From Thermus parvatiensis (GTDB lineage: Bacteria > Deinococcota > Deinococci > Deinococcales > Thermaceae), in contig NZ_CP014141.1 of the NCBI RefSeq assembly GCF_001535545.1, positions 1,302,001 through 1,366,000 of the forward strand: a DNA stretch of 64,000 bases, in the 5' to 3' direction. The stretch's first letter is position 1, and the number at the start of each line of letters is the position of its first letter. Below the pieces are notes generated by a model. That model was not told the origin of the DNA and did not search any database. It saw only the letters and a list, made by a program, of their open reading frames with translations. This document shows, in pieces, positions 37,536 to 45,460 of the stretch. The position numbers were made by a program, and so were the translations under genes.

Positions 37536-38573
37536 CTAGGCCTCCTGGGCCACCAGGGCCCGCCGCACCCGGGGGAGGACCTCGGTGCCCAGAAGCTCAA
37601 TGGCCTTCAGAACCCGGGCGTGGGGCAGGGTGCCCACGGTGAGCTGCAGAAGAAGCCTTTCCGGGCGGAAGAGCTCGTGCCAGTAAAGGACCTTCTCCGC
37701 CACCCGCTCGGGGTCGCCGATGAAGTCGGCCCCCTCGAGGGTCCTGGACCAGGCGAAGTACTCCGGGGTAAGGGGCCGCCACCCCCGTTCCCGCCCGATC
37801 TTGTTCATCACCTGGAGGAAGGCGGGAAGGGCCAGGCGAAAAGCCTCACTATCGTCCTCGGCCAGGAAGCCATGGGCAGCCAGGGCAAGCCTTGGGGTGT
37901 GGCCGTGCTCCTGGGCGGTCTTCCGGTAAAGCTCCACGAAGGGGAGGAAGCGCTTGGGGCTTCCGGCGATGATGCCGAGGACCAAAGGAAGCCCAAGCCG
38001 CCCGGCCCGCACCGCCGACTCCGGGCTCCCCCCCGCCGCCACCCAGAGGGGCAAGGGGTTCTGCTTGGGCCTGGGGTAGACCCCAAGGCCGGGGATGGGC
38101 TTTGTGAAGCGCCCCCCGGGCCAGTAGACTTTTTCCTCCTCGCGGATCTTGAGGAGAAGGGCGAGCTTCTCCTCAAAAAGGGCCTCGTAGTCCCTGAGGT
38201 CGTAGCCGAAAAGGGGGAAGGACTCTATAAAGGAGCCCCGGCCCACCATGAGCTCCGCCCGCCCCCCGGAAAGGAGGTCCAGGGTGGCAAACTGCTGGAA
38301 GACCCGGATGGGGTCGTCGGAGGAGAGGACCACCACGGCGCTTGAGAGGCGGATCCTTTTCGTGCGGGCGGCGATGGCCGCAAGGACCACCGCCGGGGCC
38401 GAGACCACGTACTCCTCCCGGTGGTGCTCCCCCACGGCGTAGACCCCAAGCCCCACCGCCTCCGCAAGCTCCGCCTCTTCCAAAAGGCGCTTTAGCCGTT
38501 CCTCGGCGGTGGGGGGGCGGCCCAGGTCGGGGTCCAGGGTGCGCTCGCCAAAAGTATAGAGGCCGAGCTCCAT
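37536..38573 (-). CDS. LLM-class flavin-dependent oxidoreductase
   Basis: 345 residues. A luciferase-like monooxygenase TIM barrel: MELGLYTFGERTLDPDLG, AVGLGVYAVGEHHREEYV, SSAVVVLSSDDPIRVFQQFA and LLSGGRAELMVGRGS, then LPLWVAAGGSPESAVRAGRL. The GEHH and GRG patterns are characteristic. Such proteins use FMN or F420; for Thermus FMN is likelier. The substrate is unknown. A TACCCT box 6 bases before the ATG indicates leaderless expression, divergent from the quinone oxidoreductase gene. Confidence 0.88.
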   Translation of the reverse strand: MELGLYTFGERTLDPDLGRPPTAEERLKRLLEEAELAEAVGLGVYAVGEHHREEYVVSAPAVVLAAIAARTKRIRLSSAVVVLSSDDPIRVFQQFATLDLLSGGRAELMVGRGSFIESFPLFGYDLRDYEALFEEKLALLLKIREEEKVYWPGGRFTKPIPGLGVYPRPKQNPLPLWVAAGGSPESAVRAGRLGLPLVLGIIAGSPKRFLPFVELYRKTAQEHGHTPRLALAAHGFLAEDDSEAFRLALPAFLQVMNKIGRERGWRPLTPEYFAWSRTLEGADFIGDPERVAEKVLYWHELFRPERLLLQLTVGTLPHARVLKAIELLGTEVLPRVRRALVAQEA

Positions 38574-38579
38574 GGTTTA

Positions 38580-38652
38580 AGGGTAGGCCTGAACTTTATT
38601 TCCTAAAGTGCGTTGGACCATCCTTTCGCCCGGGCGCGCAAAAGGGTAGACT
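38580..38652. promoter_or_regulatory. Divergent leaderless promoters (LLM oxidoreductase / quinone oxidoreductase)
   Basis: Minus strand: TACCCT (38585-38580), 6 bases before ATG 38573. Plus strand: TAGACT (38647-38652), 6 bases before ATG 38659. The -35 boxes are weak (TTTAGG-like for minus). Confidence 0.65.
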
Positions 38653-38658
38653 CTCCCC

Positions 38659-39567
38659 ATGAAGGCCTGGGTGCTGAAGCGGCTTGGCGGCCCCCTGGAG
38701 CTCGTGGACCTGCCCGAGCCCGAGGCCAAGGAAGGGGAGGTGGTCCTCCGGGTAGAGGCGGTGGGCCTCAACTTCGCCGACCATCTGATGCGCCTAGGGG
38801 CCTACCTCACCCGGCCCCACCCGCCCTTCATCCCGGGGATGGAGGTGGTGGGGGTGGTGGAGGGGAGGCGCTACGCCGCTCTACTCCCCCAAGGCGGCCT
38901 CGCCGAGCGGGTCATCGTCCCCAAGGAGGCCCTCCTCCCCGTGCCCGAGGGGCTCTCCCCCGAGGAGGCCGCCGCTTACCCAGTTTCCTTCCTCACCGCC
39001 TACCTGGCCCTGAAGCGGGCCCAGGCCCGGCCCGGGGAAAAGGTCCTGGTCCAGGCGGCGGCGGGGGCCCTGGGCACGGCGGCGGTGCAGGTGGCTAGGG
39101 CCTTAGGGCTCAGGGTGGTAGCGGCGGCCTCGAGGCCCGAGAAGCTCGCCCTCCCCCTCGCCCTGGGGGCCGAGGAGGCCGTGACCTACCCCGAGGTGCC
39201 GGAAAGGGCCAAGGCCTGGGGCGGGCTGGACCTGGTGCTAGAGGTGCGGGGCAAGGAGGTGGAGGAAAGCCTCGGCCTCCTCGCCCACGGGGGGAGGCTC
39301 GTCTACATCGGGGCCGCCGAGGGGGAGGTGGCCCCCATCCCGCCCCTCCGCCTCATGCGCCGCAACCTGGCCGTCCTCGGCTTCTGGCTCACCCCCCTCC
39401 TGCGGGAGGCCGCCCTGGTGGAGGAGGCCCTGGGCTTCCTCCTCCCCAGGCTCGGGCGGGAGCTTAGGCCCGTGGTGGGCCCCGTCTTCCCCTTCGCCGA
39501 GGCGGAGGCCGCCTTCCGGGCCCTCCTGGACCGGGGGCACACGGGGAAGGTGGTGGTGCGGCTTTGA
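38659..39567 (+). CDS. qor: Zinc-independent NADPH:quinone oxidoreductase-like MDR protein
   Basis: 302 residues. The medium-chain dehydrogenase fold is clear: KAWVLKRLGGPLELVDLPEP, EAVGLNFADHLMRLG, PGMEVVGVVEG, then YPVSFLTAYLALKRA and the NADP-binding LVQAAAGALGTAAVQVARAL. Zinc ligands of alcohol dehydrogenases are missing, as in quinone oxidoreductases. The length equals the Thermus QOR of known structure. The physiological substrate is not known; one-electron quinone reduction is the family activity. Confidence 0.88.
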   Translation: MKAWVLKRLGGPLELVDLPEPEAKEGEVVLRVEAVGLNFADHLMRLGAYLTRPHPPFIPGMEVVGVVEGRRYAALLPQGGLAERVIVPKEALLPVPEGLSPEEAAAYPVSFLTAYLALKRAQARPGEKVLVQAAAGALGTAAVQVARALGLRVVAAASRPEKLALPLALGAEEAVTYPEVPERAKAWGGLDLVLEVRGKEVEESLGLLAHGGRLVYIGAAEGEVAPIPPLRLMRRNLAVLGFWLTPLLREAALVEEALGFLLPRLGRELRPVVGPVFPFAEAEAAFRALLDRGHTGKVVVRL

Positions 39568-39569
39568 GG

Positions 39570-40391
39570 TTAGCCCAGGCCCCAATAGACCCGCACCGCC
39601 GCCAGGTCAAAGAGGGCGTGGCCCACGCTCTTGAAGAGAACCGGGTCCCCCTCGGCCCTCCGCCCTAAAAGCGCCTCCCGCAGGGGGACCACCGGCTTGG
39701 CCAAGCCCTGGAGCTCCCCGGCTTCCCAGAGGGCGTCCTCGGTGTCGCAATAGACCGCCGCCCTTTTCACCAAGGCCTCCGGCACCTCGCGCATCTCCGG
39801 GCGGAAGCTCCCCACGGCGGCGATGAAGGCCCCTTCCGGCACCTCCTCAGGGAGAACGGGGGTGGGGCTTGGGGTGGCGGTGACCACGAAGGCCACCTCG
39901 GAAGGCACCCTCTCCCCCGTCCATTCCTCAGCCTCTAGGCCCAGGGCCCTGGCCTTCTGCAACAGCGCCTCCACCCGCTCCCGCCTTCGTCCCCGCACCC
40001 ACACCCGGGTGAGGGCAAGGCCCTGGTGGAAGGCCTCGAGGTGGGCCTCCCCTTGCGCCCCAGGGCCCACCAACAAAAGCGCCCCCTCCTTCCTGGGGGC
40101 CAGGAGCCTGGCCGCCAGCAGGGAAAGGGCGGCGGTGCGCCAGCGGGTGAAGACCTCCCCCGGCAGGTGGACGACCTCCCCGGTGTCCAGGCGCTTGGCC
40201 CACACCTCCGCCTGCACCCGCGGCTCCCGGTGGGCCTCCACCGTCACCAGCTTGCACACCGCCACCTCCCCGTCCGTCGCCGGCATGACCAGAAACTGCC
40301 CCTGCGGCAGGGAAAGGGTCTGCCTCCTGGGGGCCTCCGCCCCCCTTAGGAGCACCCCCTTGAGGGCCTCCGCCAACCTTACATAGTCCAT
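39570..40391 (-). CDS. Ornithine cyclodeaminase/mu-crystallin family protein
   Basis: 273 residues from ATG 40391; a -10-like CATTCT lies 7 bases upstream. Family features are the Lys in VAVCKLVTV, RTAALSLLAARLLA, the dinucleotide-binding GALLLVGPGAQGEAHLEAFH, VVTATPSPTPVL and FIAAVGSFRPEMREV. Members include ornithine cyclodeaminase, alanine dehydrogenase and imine reductases, which cannot be told apart here. The gene is divergent from an AEC transporter with only 18 bp between the start codons, hinting at a joint role in amino-acid or organic-acid metabolism. Confidence 0.85.
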   Translation of the reverse strand: MDYVRLAEALKGVLLRGAEAPRRQTLSLPQGQFLVMPATDGEVAVCKLVTVEAHREPRVQAEVWAKRLDTGEVVHLPGEVFTRWRTAALSLLAARLLAPRKEGALLLVGPGAQGEAHLEAFHQGLALTRVWVRGRRRERVEALLQKARALGLEAEEWTGERVPSEVAFVVTATPSPTPVLPEEVPEGAFIAAVGSFRPEMREVPEALVKRAAVYCDTEDALWEAGELQGLAKPVVPLREALLGRRAEGDPVLFKSVGHALFDLAAVRVYWGLG

Positions 40392-40396
40392 GCCCA

Positions 40397-40404
40397 TAGA
40401 ATGC
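40397..40404. promoter_or_regulatory. Overlapping divergent -10 boxes
   Basis: TAGAAT on the plus strand (40397-40402) lies 7 bases before ATG 40410. CATTCT on the minus strand (40404-40399) lies 7 bases before ATG 40391. The two boxes share four base pairs, so only one polymerase can open this site at a time. Both transcripts would be leaderless. Confidence 0.6.
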
Positions 40405-40409
40405 CCCAC

Positions 40410-41303
40410 ATGCAGGCCCTCCTCAACACCGTGGTTCCGGTGGCCCTGGTGGTCCTCTCCGGGTACCTCCTTGGGCGGCGGGTGGCCATGGACCTCACCA
40501 CCCTAAGCCGCCTCACCCTTTACCTCCTGGTGCCAGCCCTCATCTTTGACGCCATGTACCGGGCGGAATACTCCCGCGAGGGCCTTTTAGGCCTCACCCT
40601 GGGCTTCGCCCTCACCTACGCCCTCCTCTACCTCCTCATCCTGGGGGCGGGGCGGCTCCTTGGCCTCTTCCCCGAGGCCGCCAAGGGGCTTTTGGTGTGT
40701 AGCCTCTTCCCCAACTCCGGCAACATGGGCCTCTCCCTCACCTTCTTCGCCCTGGGGGAGGAAGGCTTAAGGCGGGCGGTGGTCTACTTCATCCTCTCCA
40801 GCGTGGTCATGTTCGGCCTGGGCCCGGCCTTCATCCGGGGGGGTGGCTTTAGGGAAGGCCTCCTTTTCACCCTGCGCCTTCCCCTCTTCTACGCCCTTTT
40901 CTTGGGCCTCTTCTTCAAGGCCCTAGGCATCGCCCTTCCCTTCCGCCTGGACGAGGGGGTGCGGCTCATGGGCCAGGCGGCCATCCCCGTCCTCCTCCTC
41001 ACCCTGGGAATGCAGATGGCCAAAACCCCCTTCCAGATCGGGGCCTTTGAGGGGGTGGCCAGCGGGCTACGGCTCCTGCTTGCCCCCCTCATCGCCTATG
41101 GGGTGGGCCTCCTCCTGGGGCTACCGGCCCTGGAACACCAGGTGCTGGTCCTCCAGTCGGCCACCCCGGTGGCGGTGAACGCCTTCCTCATGACCAAGGA
41201 GTTCGGAGGGGACGCCCTAAGGGTGGCCCGCAGCGTGGTGGTCTCCACCTTCCTGGCCTTCCTCACCGTTCCCCTGGTCCTTTTCCTCATCGGGGTCCGG
41301 TAG
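40410..41303 (+). CDS. AEC-family (auxin efflux carrier-like) membrane transporter
   Basis: 297 residues from ATG 40410; an in-frame ATG at 40401 overlaps the -10 box. Ten hydrophobic helices are predicted in two five-helix repeats. Family signs include LSRLTLYLLVPALIFDAM, LVCSLFPNSGNMGLSLTFFA (the conserved N-x-G-N-M-G), IPVLLLTLGMQMA and LQSATPVAVNAFLMTKEFGG. Bacterial AEC proteins move organic or amino acids. Its 3' end overlaps the convergent lipoprotein frame. Confidence 0.87.
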   Translation: MQALLNTVVPVALVVLSGYLLGRRVAMDLTTLSRLTLYLLVPALIFDAMYRAEYSREGLLGLTLGFALTYALLYLLILGAGRLLGLFPEAAKGLLVCSLFPNSGNMGLSLTFFALGEEGLRRAVVYFILSSVVMFGLGPAFIRGGGFREGLLFTLRLPLFYALFLGLFFKALGIALPFRLDEGVRLMGQAAIPVLLLTLGMQMAKTPFQIGAFEGVASGLRLLLAPLIAYGVGLLLGLPALEHQVLVLQSATPVAVNAFLMTKEFGGDALRVARSVVVSTFLAFLTVPLVLFLIGVR

Positions 41304-41678
41304 GCTTGGGGTGCCCAGGTCCAGCTGGAAAAGCGCCCGCCCCCCCCAAAGCCCTAAAAGCCGGTGGTACCCCTCCCCCAAGGGGAAGAAGGCCTCGTAG
41401 GTGCCAGGCGCTTCCAAGAAAAGGGCCTTCTCCTGGAGGAGGGTTTCCTCCCGGTACCACCGGAGAAGGAGGTAGCCGGGAGCATCCAGCCTTTCCACCC
41501 GGAGGGAAAGCCGCGCCCTTTCCCCTTCGGCAAGAAGCCGGGCCACCACGAAGGGGCGCTCGGGGGGCGGGGGCCTGCCGGGGTCTAGGGGGAGGAAGGT
41601 GTAGCGGCACCCGGCGAGAAGAAGGAGGAGCGCCACCCAAGCCATTGCCGGCCCGCCCGGGGCCGGAAGGACCCTCAC
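41217..41678 (-). CDS. Small lipoprotein, unknown (3' end doubtful)
   Basis: 153 codons from GTG 41678 (GTGA overlap with rsmE) or 142 from ATG 41645. WVALLLLLAGC-R is a lipobox with Cys as the lipidated residue. The mature part has beta-type sequence (RARLSLRVERLDAPGYLLLR) and no recognised family. The last ~28 residues are charged low-complexity sequence read antisense to the transporter gene. One extra C in the CCCC run at 41308-41311 would end the protein at 41287 (GTPKPTGPR), so the annotated end may be another homopolymer error. Confidence 0.6.
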   Translation of the reverse strand: MRVLPAPGGPAMAWVALLLLLAGCRYTFLPLDPGRPPPPERPFVVARLLAEGERARLSLRVERLDAPGYLLLRWYREETLLQEKALFLEAPGTYEAFFPLGEGYHRLLGLWGGRALFQLDLGTPSLPDPDEEKDQGNGEEGQEGGDHHAAGHP

Positions 41679-42361
41679 CGCCCCTCCCCCGCGGTGCAGA
41701 GGGCGAGGAGGGCCAAAGCGGCCGTCTCCGCCCGGAGGATGCGCCTGCCCAAGGTGACCGGGGTAAACCCCCGGGCCTCCAAAAAGTCCACCTCCTCCTC
41801 GGCGAAGCCCCCTTCCGGCCCCACGGCGAGGGCGAGGGGCTTTTCCGGGTCCAGGACCTCCCGCACCCGGGCGGTGGCCCCCACGTGGGCCACAAGGCCC
41901 TGGGCCACCTCGGGCACCGCCTTTAGGGGAATGGGGGGAAGGATCTCGGGGACCACCACCCGCCCCGACTGCTTCGCCGCCTCGAGGGCGATGGCCCGGA
42001 GGCGCCTAAGCTTCCCCTCCCCCATCTCCTTGGGGACGGAGTGCCGGGTGATGAGGGGCTGGATCCGGGTGGCCCCGAGCTCTGTGGCCGAGCGCACCAC
42101 CTCGGAAAGCTTATCCCCCTTGAGGAGGGCCACGTAAAGGACCACCTCCACCCCCACCTCCCTCTCGGGCCTCCGCTCCTCCAGGACGCGGTAGCGCAAG
42201 GGGGGGCCCAGGTCCACCACCTCGGCCAGGGCCTCCCGCTCCCCGTCAAAGACGGTGAACCGGTCCCCCACCCGGGCCCTCAGGACCTCCACCAGGTGCC
42301 GGGTCTCCCGCAAGGGGAGGACCCCCGTGAGGCCGGGGCTAAAGGCGCGGTGGGGCCGCAC
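41675..42361 (-). CDS. rsmE: 16S rRNA (uracil-1498-N3) methyltransferase RsmE
   Basis: 228 residues from GTG 42361, with GGGAGGT upstream; this start overlaps the prmA stop region. It methylates U1498 of 16S rRNA. The N-terminal PUA-like part (about 1-70, HLVEVLRARVGDRFTVFDG) is followed by the SPOUT knot: LYVALLKGDKLSEVVRSATE, LGATRIQPLITRHS, AVGPEGGFAEEEVDFL and TLGRRILRAETAAL. The prmA-rsmE order is conserved in many bacteria. Confidence 0.95.
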   Translation of the reverse strand: MRPHRAFSPGLTGVLPLRETRHLVEVLRARVGDRFTVFDGEREALAEVVDLGPPLRYRVLEERRPEREVGVEVVLYVALLKGDKLSEVVRSATELGATRIQPLITRHSVPKEMGEGKLRRLRAIALEAAKQSGRVVVPEILPPIPLKAVPEVAQGLVAHVGATARVREVLDPEKPLALAVGPEGGFAEEEVDFLEARGFTPVTLGRRILRAETAALALLALCTAGEGR

Positions 42362-42363
42362 GC

Positions 42364-43128
42364 TCACCTCCCATAGGCCAGGAGGACCCATTCCCCTTCC
42401 GCCTCCTCCTCCAAGGGCCTGAACCCCGCCCCCGCCATGGCCTCGCGCACCAGGGGGGCCCGGTCCTTGAGGATCCCCGTGAGGAGGGCCCGCCCCCCGG
42501 GGGCGAGGGCCTCGGCGTAGCGGGAGGCGAGCTCGGCGTGGAGCTCGGCGTAGAGGTTCGCCACCAGGAGGTCAAAGGGGCCGAAGGGGAGGGCGGCCTC
42601 GAGGCTTCCCTCCAAAAAGCGGGGGCGCACCCCGTTCCGCTTGGCGTTCGCCTCCGCCTGGGGGAGGACCATTGGGTCAATGTCCACCCCCAGGGCCTTC
42701 CCCCCGAGCTTCTCGGCGGCGATGGCGAGGACACCGCTTCCCGTGCCCAGGTCCAGGACCTTGTCCCCGGGGCGGAGGTGGCGGGCGAGGGCCTTTAGGG
42801 CGAGGCGGGTGGTCTCGTGGTGCCCGGTGCCGAAGGCCATGCCGGGCTCAATGACCAAGGGGATCTCCGCCCCCTCCCAGGTGTGCCAGGGGGCGAGGAC
42901 CACGAAGGGCGGGGCCAGGGCGGGCTTAAGGTCGCGCCGCCAGGCCTCGAGCCAGTCCTCGTCGCCCACCTCCTCCCACACCCCCTCGTAGGGGAGGTCC
43001 ACGGGGGCGGGGAAGAAGGCCCAGACCTCCCCCTCCCGCTCCCAAAGCCCCCGCGCCCCCCGGTCAAAGAGCCCGGGGAGGATGGGGTCCAAGGCCTCGA
43101 GGGTGCCCTTAAGCCGGTAAACCCACAC
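42364..43128 (-). CDS. prmA: Ribosomal protein L11 methyltransferase PrmA
   Basis: 254 residues, the Thermus length. It trimethylates L11. A small N-terminal substrate-recognition domain (about 1-55) and linker lead to the Rossmann methyltransferase: IEPGMAFGTGHHETTRLAL, KVLDLGTGSGVLAIAAEKLG, GVDIDPMVLPQAEANAKRNG and the catalytic-site LLVANLYAELHAEL (NLxxE variant of NPPY). It is upstream of rsmE and 17 bp downstream of the SufR-like regulator. Confidence 0.95.
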   Translation of the reverse strand: MWVYRLKGTLEALDPILPGLFDRGARGLWEREGEVWAFFPAPVDLPYEGVWEEVGDEDWLEAWRRDLKPALAPPFVVLAPWHTWEGAEIPLVIEPGMAFGTGHHETTRLALKALARHLRPGDKVLDLGTGSGVLAIAAEKLGGKALGVDIDPMVLPQAEANAKRNGVRPRFLEGSLEAALPFGPFDLLVANLYAELHAELASRYAEALAPGGRALLTGILKDRAPLVREAMAGAGFRPLEEEAEGEWVLLAYGR

Positions 43129-43145
43129 GCCTCAGGATACTGGCT

Positions 43146-43736
43146 TCACCCGGTAGCGGCAGCACCTCCCCCCTCGGCGATCCGCTCCTCCCGCGCCAGG
43201 GGGAGGCCCAAGGCCTCCTCGTAGGCCAGAAGCTCGCTTTGGCAGAGGGCCTCGTGCTCCTTGGAGAGGGCGAGCTTGGGACATCGGCGCTGGCAGAGGT
43301 AGAGGGCCCCCTCCTCCTCCACCACCTCCGCCTCGTACCCCCTTTCCCGAAGGAAAGCCGCGAGGCGCTCAAGCCGCGCCCGCACGGGAAGCCCCTCGAG
43401 GCCCAAGGGGGCGAGGAGGGCCCGGTTCCGCTCCAACAGGACCCGCACCACCCCCTCCCGCCCCAAGGCAGCCTCCAGGCCCTTGAGGACGTCCCCGCAG
43501 AGGGCGGCGTAGGGGGCCTCGGGGTCCAGGGCCCGCCAAAGCCGGTAGGGCCTGCCCCGGCCCGGACACCTCCGTACCTCCGAGGCCACGAGCCCCTTAG
43601 CCTCCAGGTCCTGAAGGTGCTTCTGGGCAGCGGTGCGGCTTATCCCCAAAGCCTCCGCCACCTCCTTGGCGGTGCGGGGCCGGGCGCGGAGGAGGTCCAA
43701 AACCCGTTCCTTGGTGCCCTCTAAAAGAAGCGCCAT
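43146..43736 (-). CDS. Winged-helix regulator, SufR-like with cysteine cluster
   Basis: 196 residues. An N-terminal winged helix (about 5-65) contains RTAKEVAEALGISRTAAQKHLQDL and a basic wing (RRCPGRGRPYRLW). The C-terminal half has YLCQRRCPKLALSKEH and EALCQSEL, i.e. C-x3-C-x14-C, plus other cysteines, consistent with an Fe-S cluster as in SufR-type repressors. The spacing differs from cyanobacterial SufR, so the name is by resemblance. It starts one base after apbC, an Fe-S carrier gene, which supports a role in Fe-S homeostasis. Confidence 0.72.
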   Translation of the reverse strand: MALLLEGTKERVLDLLRARPRTAKEVAEALGISRTAAQKHLQDLEAKGLVASEVRRCPGRGRPYRLWRALDPEAPYAALCGDVLKGLEAALGREGVVRVLLERNRALLAPLGLEGLPVRARLERLAAFLRERGYEAEVVEEEGALYLCQRRCPKLALSKEHEALCQSELLAYEEALGLPLAREERIAEGGGAAATG

Positions 43737-43737
43737 G

Positions 43738-44790
43738 CTAGACCATGGGCAGGGTGAGGAAGGTCTGGACGCTTAGGGCAGCGGCGAGCTCCCGGGCCGC
43801 CCTGAGGAAGGCCTGGGCCTCCTCCCCTTCCGGGTCCTGGACCAGGATGGGCACGCCCTTGTCACCGCTTTCCCGCAAGGCCAGGGTGAGGGGAACTTCC
43901 CCCAGAAAGCGGGTTTGGAGCCTTTCCGCCAGGCGCTTCCCGCCCCCTTCCCCGAAGATGGGGGTGGGCTTGCCGCAGTGGGGGCAGAGGAAGGCGCTCA
44001 TGTTCTCCAGGACGCCGAGGACCGGGACCTGGAGCTTCCGGAACATGTCCGCCGCCCGCTCAGCGTCAATGAGGGCCACCTCCTGCGGCGTGGTGACGAT
44101 GACCCCGCCCGAGACCTGGGTGAGCTGGGAAAGGCTGAGCTGCACGTCCCCCGTCCCCGGGGGGAGGTCCACCACCAGGTAGTCCAGCTCCCCCCAGTTC
44201 ACGTCCTGCAGGAACTGCTTCAGGGTGCCGTGGAGGATGGGCCCCCGCCAGGCCAAGGCCTGCCCCGGGGGGACGATGTTGGCGATGGAGAGGACCTTGA
44301 TCCCGTGGGCCTCCAAGGGGAGGATCCTGCGGTCCTGGTCCACCTTGAGGCGCATGCCCTCGAGGCCGAACATCTTTGCCTGGCTCGGCCCGTAAAGGTC
44401 GGCGTCCAAAAGGCCCACCTTGGCCCCTTCCCGGCTTAAGGCCAGGGCCAGGTTGGCGGTCACGGTGCTCTTCCCCACCCCGCCCTTGCCCGAGGCCACG
44501 GCCACCACGTGCTTGACCCCGGGGAGGGCGTAGCGCTCGGGGGGACGCACGCCCCCGCCAAAACGCACCCGCACCTCCTCCGCCCCCAAGGGGGCGAGGG
44601 CCCGCTTAATGTCCGCCTCAATCTGGCCTTTTAAAGGGCAGGCGGGGGTGGTGAGGTTCACCAGGAGGTCCACCCGCCCCCCCTCTACGCGGACCTCGCC
44701 CACCATGCCCAAGGAGACGAGGTCCTTGCCGAGCTCGGGGTCCATCACGGTGCGGAGGGCCTCGAGGACCCGCTCTTCCGTAAGCGCCAT
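43738..44790 (-). CDS. apbC: Mrp/ApbC-type iron-sulfur carrier P-loop ATPase
   Basis: 350 residues from ATG 44790. An N-terminal MIP18/DUF59 domain (about 1-85, LEALRTVMDPELGKDLVSLG) is fused to a ParA-like ATPase with the deviant Walker A GKGGVGKST, LLDADLYGPSQAKMFG, LVVDLPPGTGD and TTPQEVALIDAERA. The C-x2-C in FLCPHCGK is the cluster-binding site. A TATACT box 11 bases before the ATG gives a very short leader. The next gene encodes a SufR-like regulator. Confidence 0.93.
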   Translation of the reverse strand: MALTEERVLEALRTVMDPELGKDLVSLGMVGEVRVEGGRVDLLVNLTTPACPLKGQIEADIKRALAPLGAEEVRVRFGGGVRPPERYALPGVKHVVAVASGKGGVGKSTVTANLALALSREGAKVGLLDADLYGPSQAKMFGLEGMRLKVDQDRRILPLEAHGIKVLSIANIVPPGQALAWRGPILHGTLKQFLQDVNWGELDYLVVDLPPGTGDVQLSLSQLTQVSGGVIVTTPQEVALIDAERAADMFRKLQVPVLGVLENMSAFLCPHCGKPTPIFGEGGGKRLAERLQTRFLGEVPLTLALRESGDKGVPILVQDPEGEEAQAFLRAARELAAALSVQTFLTLPMV

Positions 44791-44801
44791 ACCGGGCCTA
44801 G

Positions 44802-44857
44802 AGTATACCCCAGGATAGTTTTGGGCAAGGGCGAAAGGCACAAAGGCCGGGTATACT
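44802..44857. promoter_or_regulatory. Divergent promoters with TATACT boxes (apbC / 198-residue protein)
   Basis: Minus strand: TATACT at 44807-44802, 11 bases before the apbC ATG, with a TTGCCC-like -35 at 15-16 bp. Plus strand: TATACT at 44852-44857, 6 bases before GTG 44864, implying leaderless mRNA; no convincing -35. Confidence 0.65.
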
Positions 44858-44863
44858 CGTCTC

Positions 44864-45460
44864 GTGTACCCCGAGTGGCGCAAGCGACGCTTCTTTGAGC
44901 TCCACCTCGCCTGGCTCGTCCAGGGGCCTAGGGGCTACGACCTCCTCTTCAAGATCAACCCCTATAGCCTCTACGCCACCCGGGAGGAGGCCCTGGAGGC
45001 CGCCCGGGCCCTTGTGGAGAAGGGGCGCCTGGACCAGGACGAGCGGGTGGGCCGGAACAAGGCCCCCGTCCTCCTCTCCGAGGAGGACAAGGCCCGCTTC
45101 CTCCTCCTCCTGGAACGGGGCAAGGCCCTCCTCCCTCTGGACCGGTACGCCCTATTGGGAGAGGTGGCGGAGGTGGAGGAGCGCCTCCTCTTCCGCGCCC
45201 CCTTCGCCGACCCCAAGAACGCCCTGAAAAGCCTCGAGGGGAAGCGGGTGCGCCTCCACGCCACCCCCCTCAACGACCCCGAGGCGGAAAGCGCCCTCCT
45301 CGCCGAGGGGCCCCTGGCCGTGGACGGGGAGGGGATCGCCGTGGGGAGCTTCCGCCTTTCCGTCCCCCCGGAAACCCCCATAGAGGGCCTCGCCCTGGAG
45401 GAGGCCTTCTTCGTCCTGGGGGAGACCCGCTACTACCTCTACAGCCTCGAGGCCGCCTAA
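44864..45460 (+). CDS. Conserved-looking cytoplasmic protein, unknown function
   Basis: 198 residues from GTG 44864. The N-terminus is MYPEWRKRRFFELHLAWLVQ; the rest mixes helical charged sequence (TREEALEAARALVEKGRLDQ) with a beta-rich C-terminal half (GKRVRLHATPLNDPEAESAL and GVGSFRLSVP-like strands). There is no signal peptide, membrane segment or metal motif. The leaderless promoter and regular Thermus codon use support a real gene. No family is recognised. Its stop overlaps the convergent secreted-protein gene by four bases. Confidence 0.6.
   Translation: MYPEWRKRRFFELHLAWLVQGPRGYDLLFKINPYSLYATREEALEAARALVEKGRLDQDERVGRNKAPVLLSEEDKARFLLLLERGKALLPLDRYALLGEVAEVEERLLFRAPFADPKNALKSLEGKRVRLHATPLNDPEAESALLAEGPLAVDGEGIAVGSFRLSVPPETPIEGLALEEAFFVLGETRYYLYSLEAA

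Noticed and set aside
37344..38345. Plus-strand frame after the sulfur operon terminator, starting with an apparent hydrophobic stretch
   Set aside because: Most of it is antisense to the LLM oxidoreductase, there is no ribosome site, and the hydrophobic part is too short to call a remnant.
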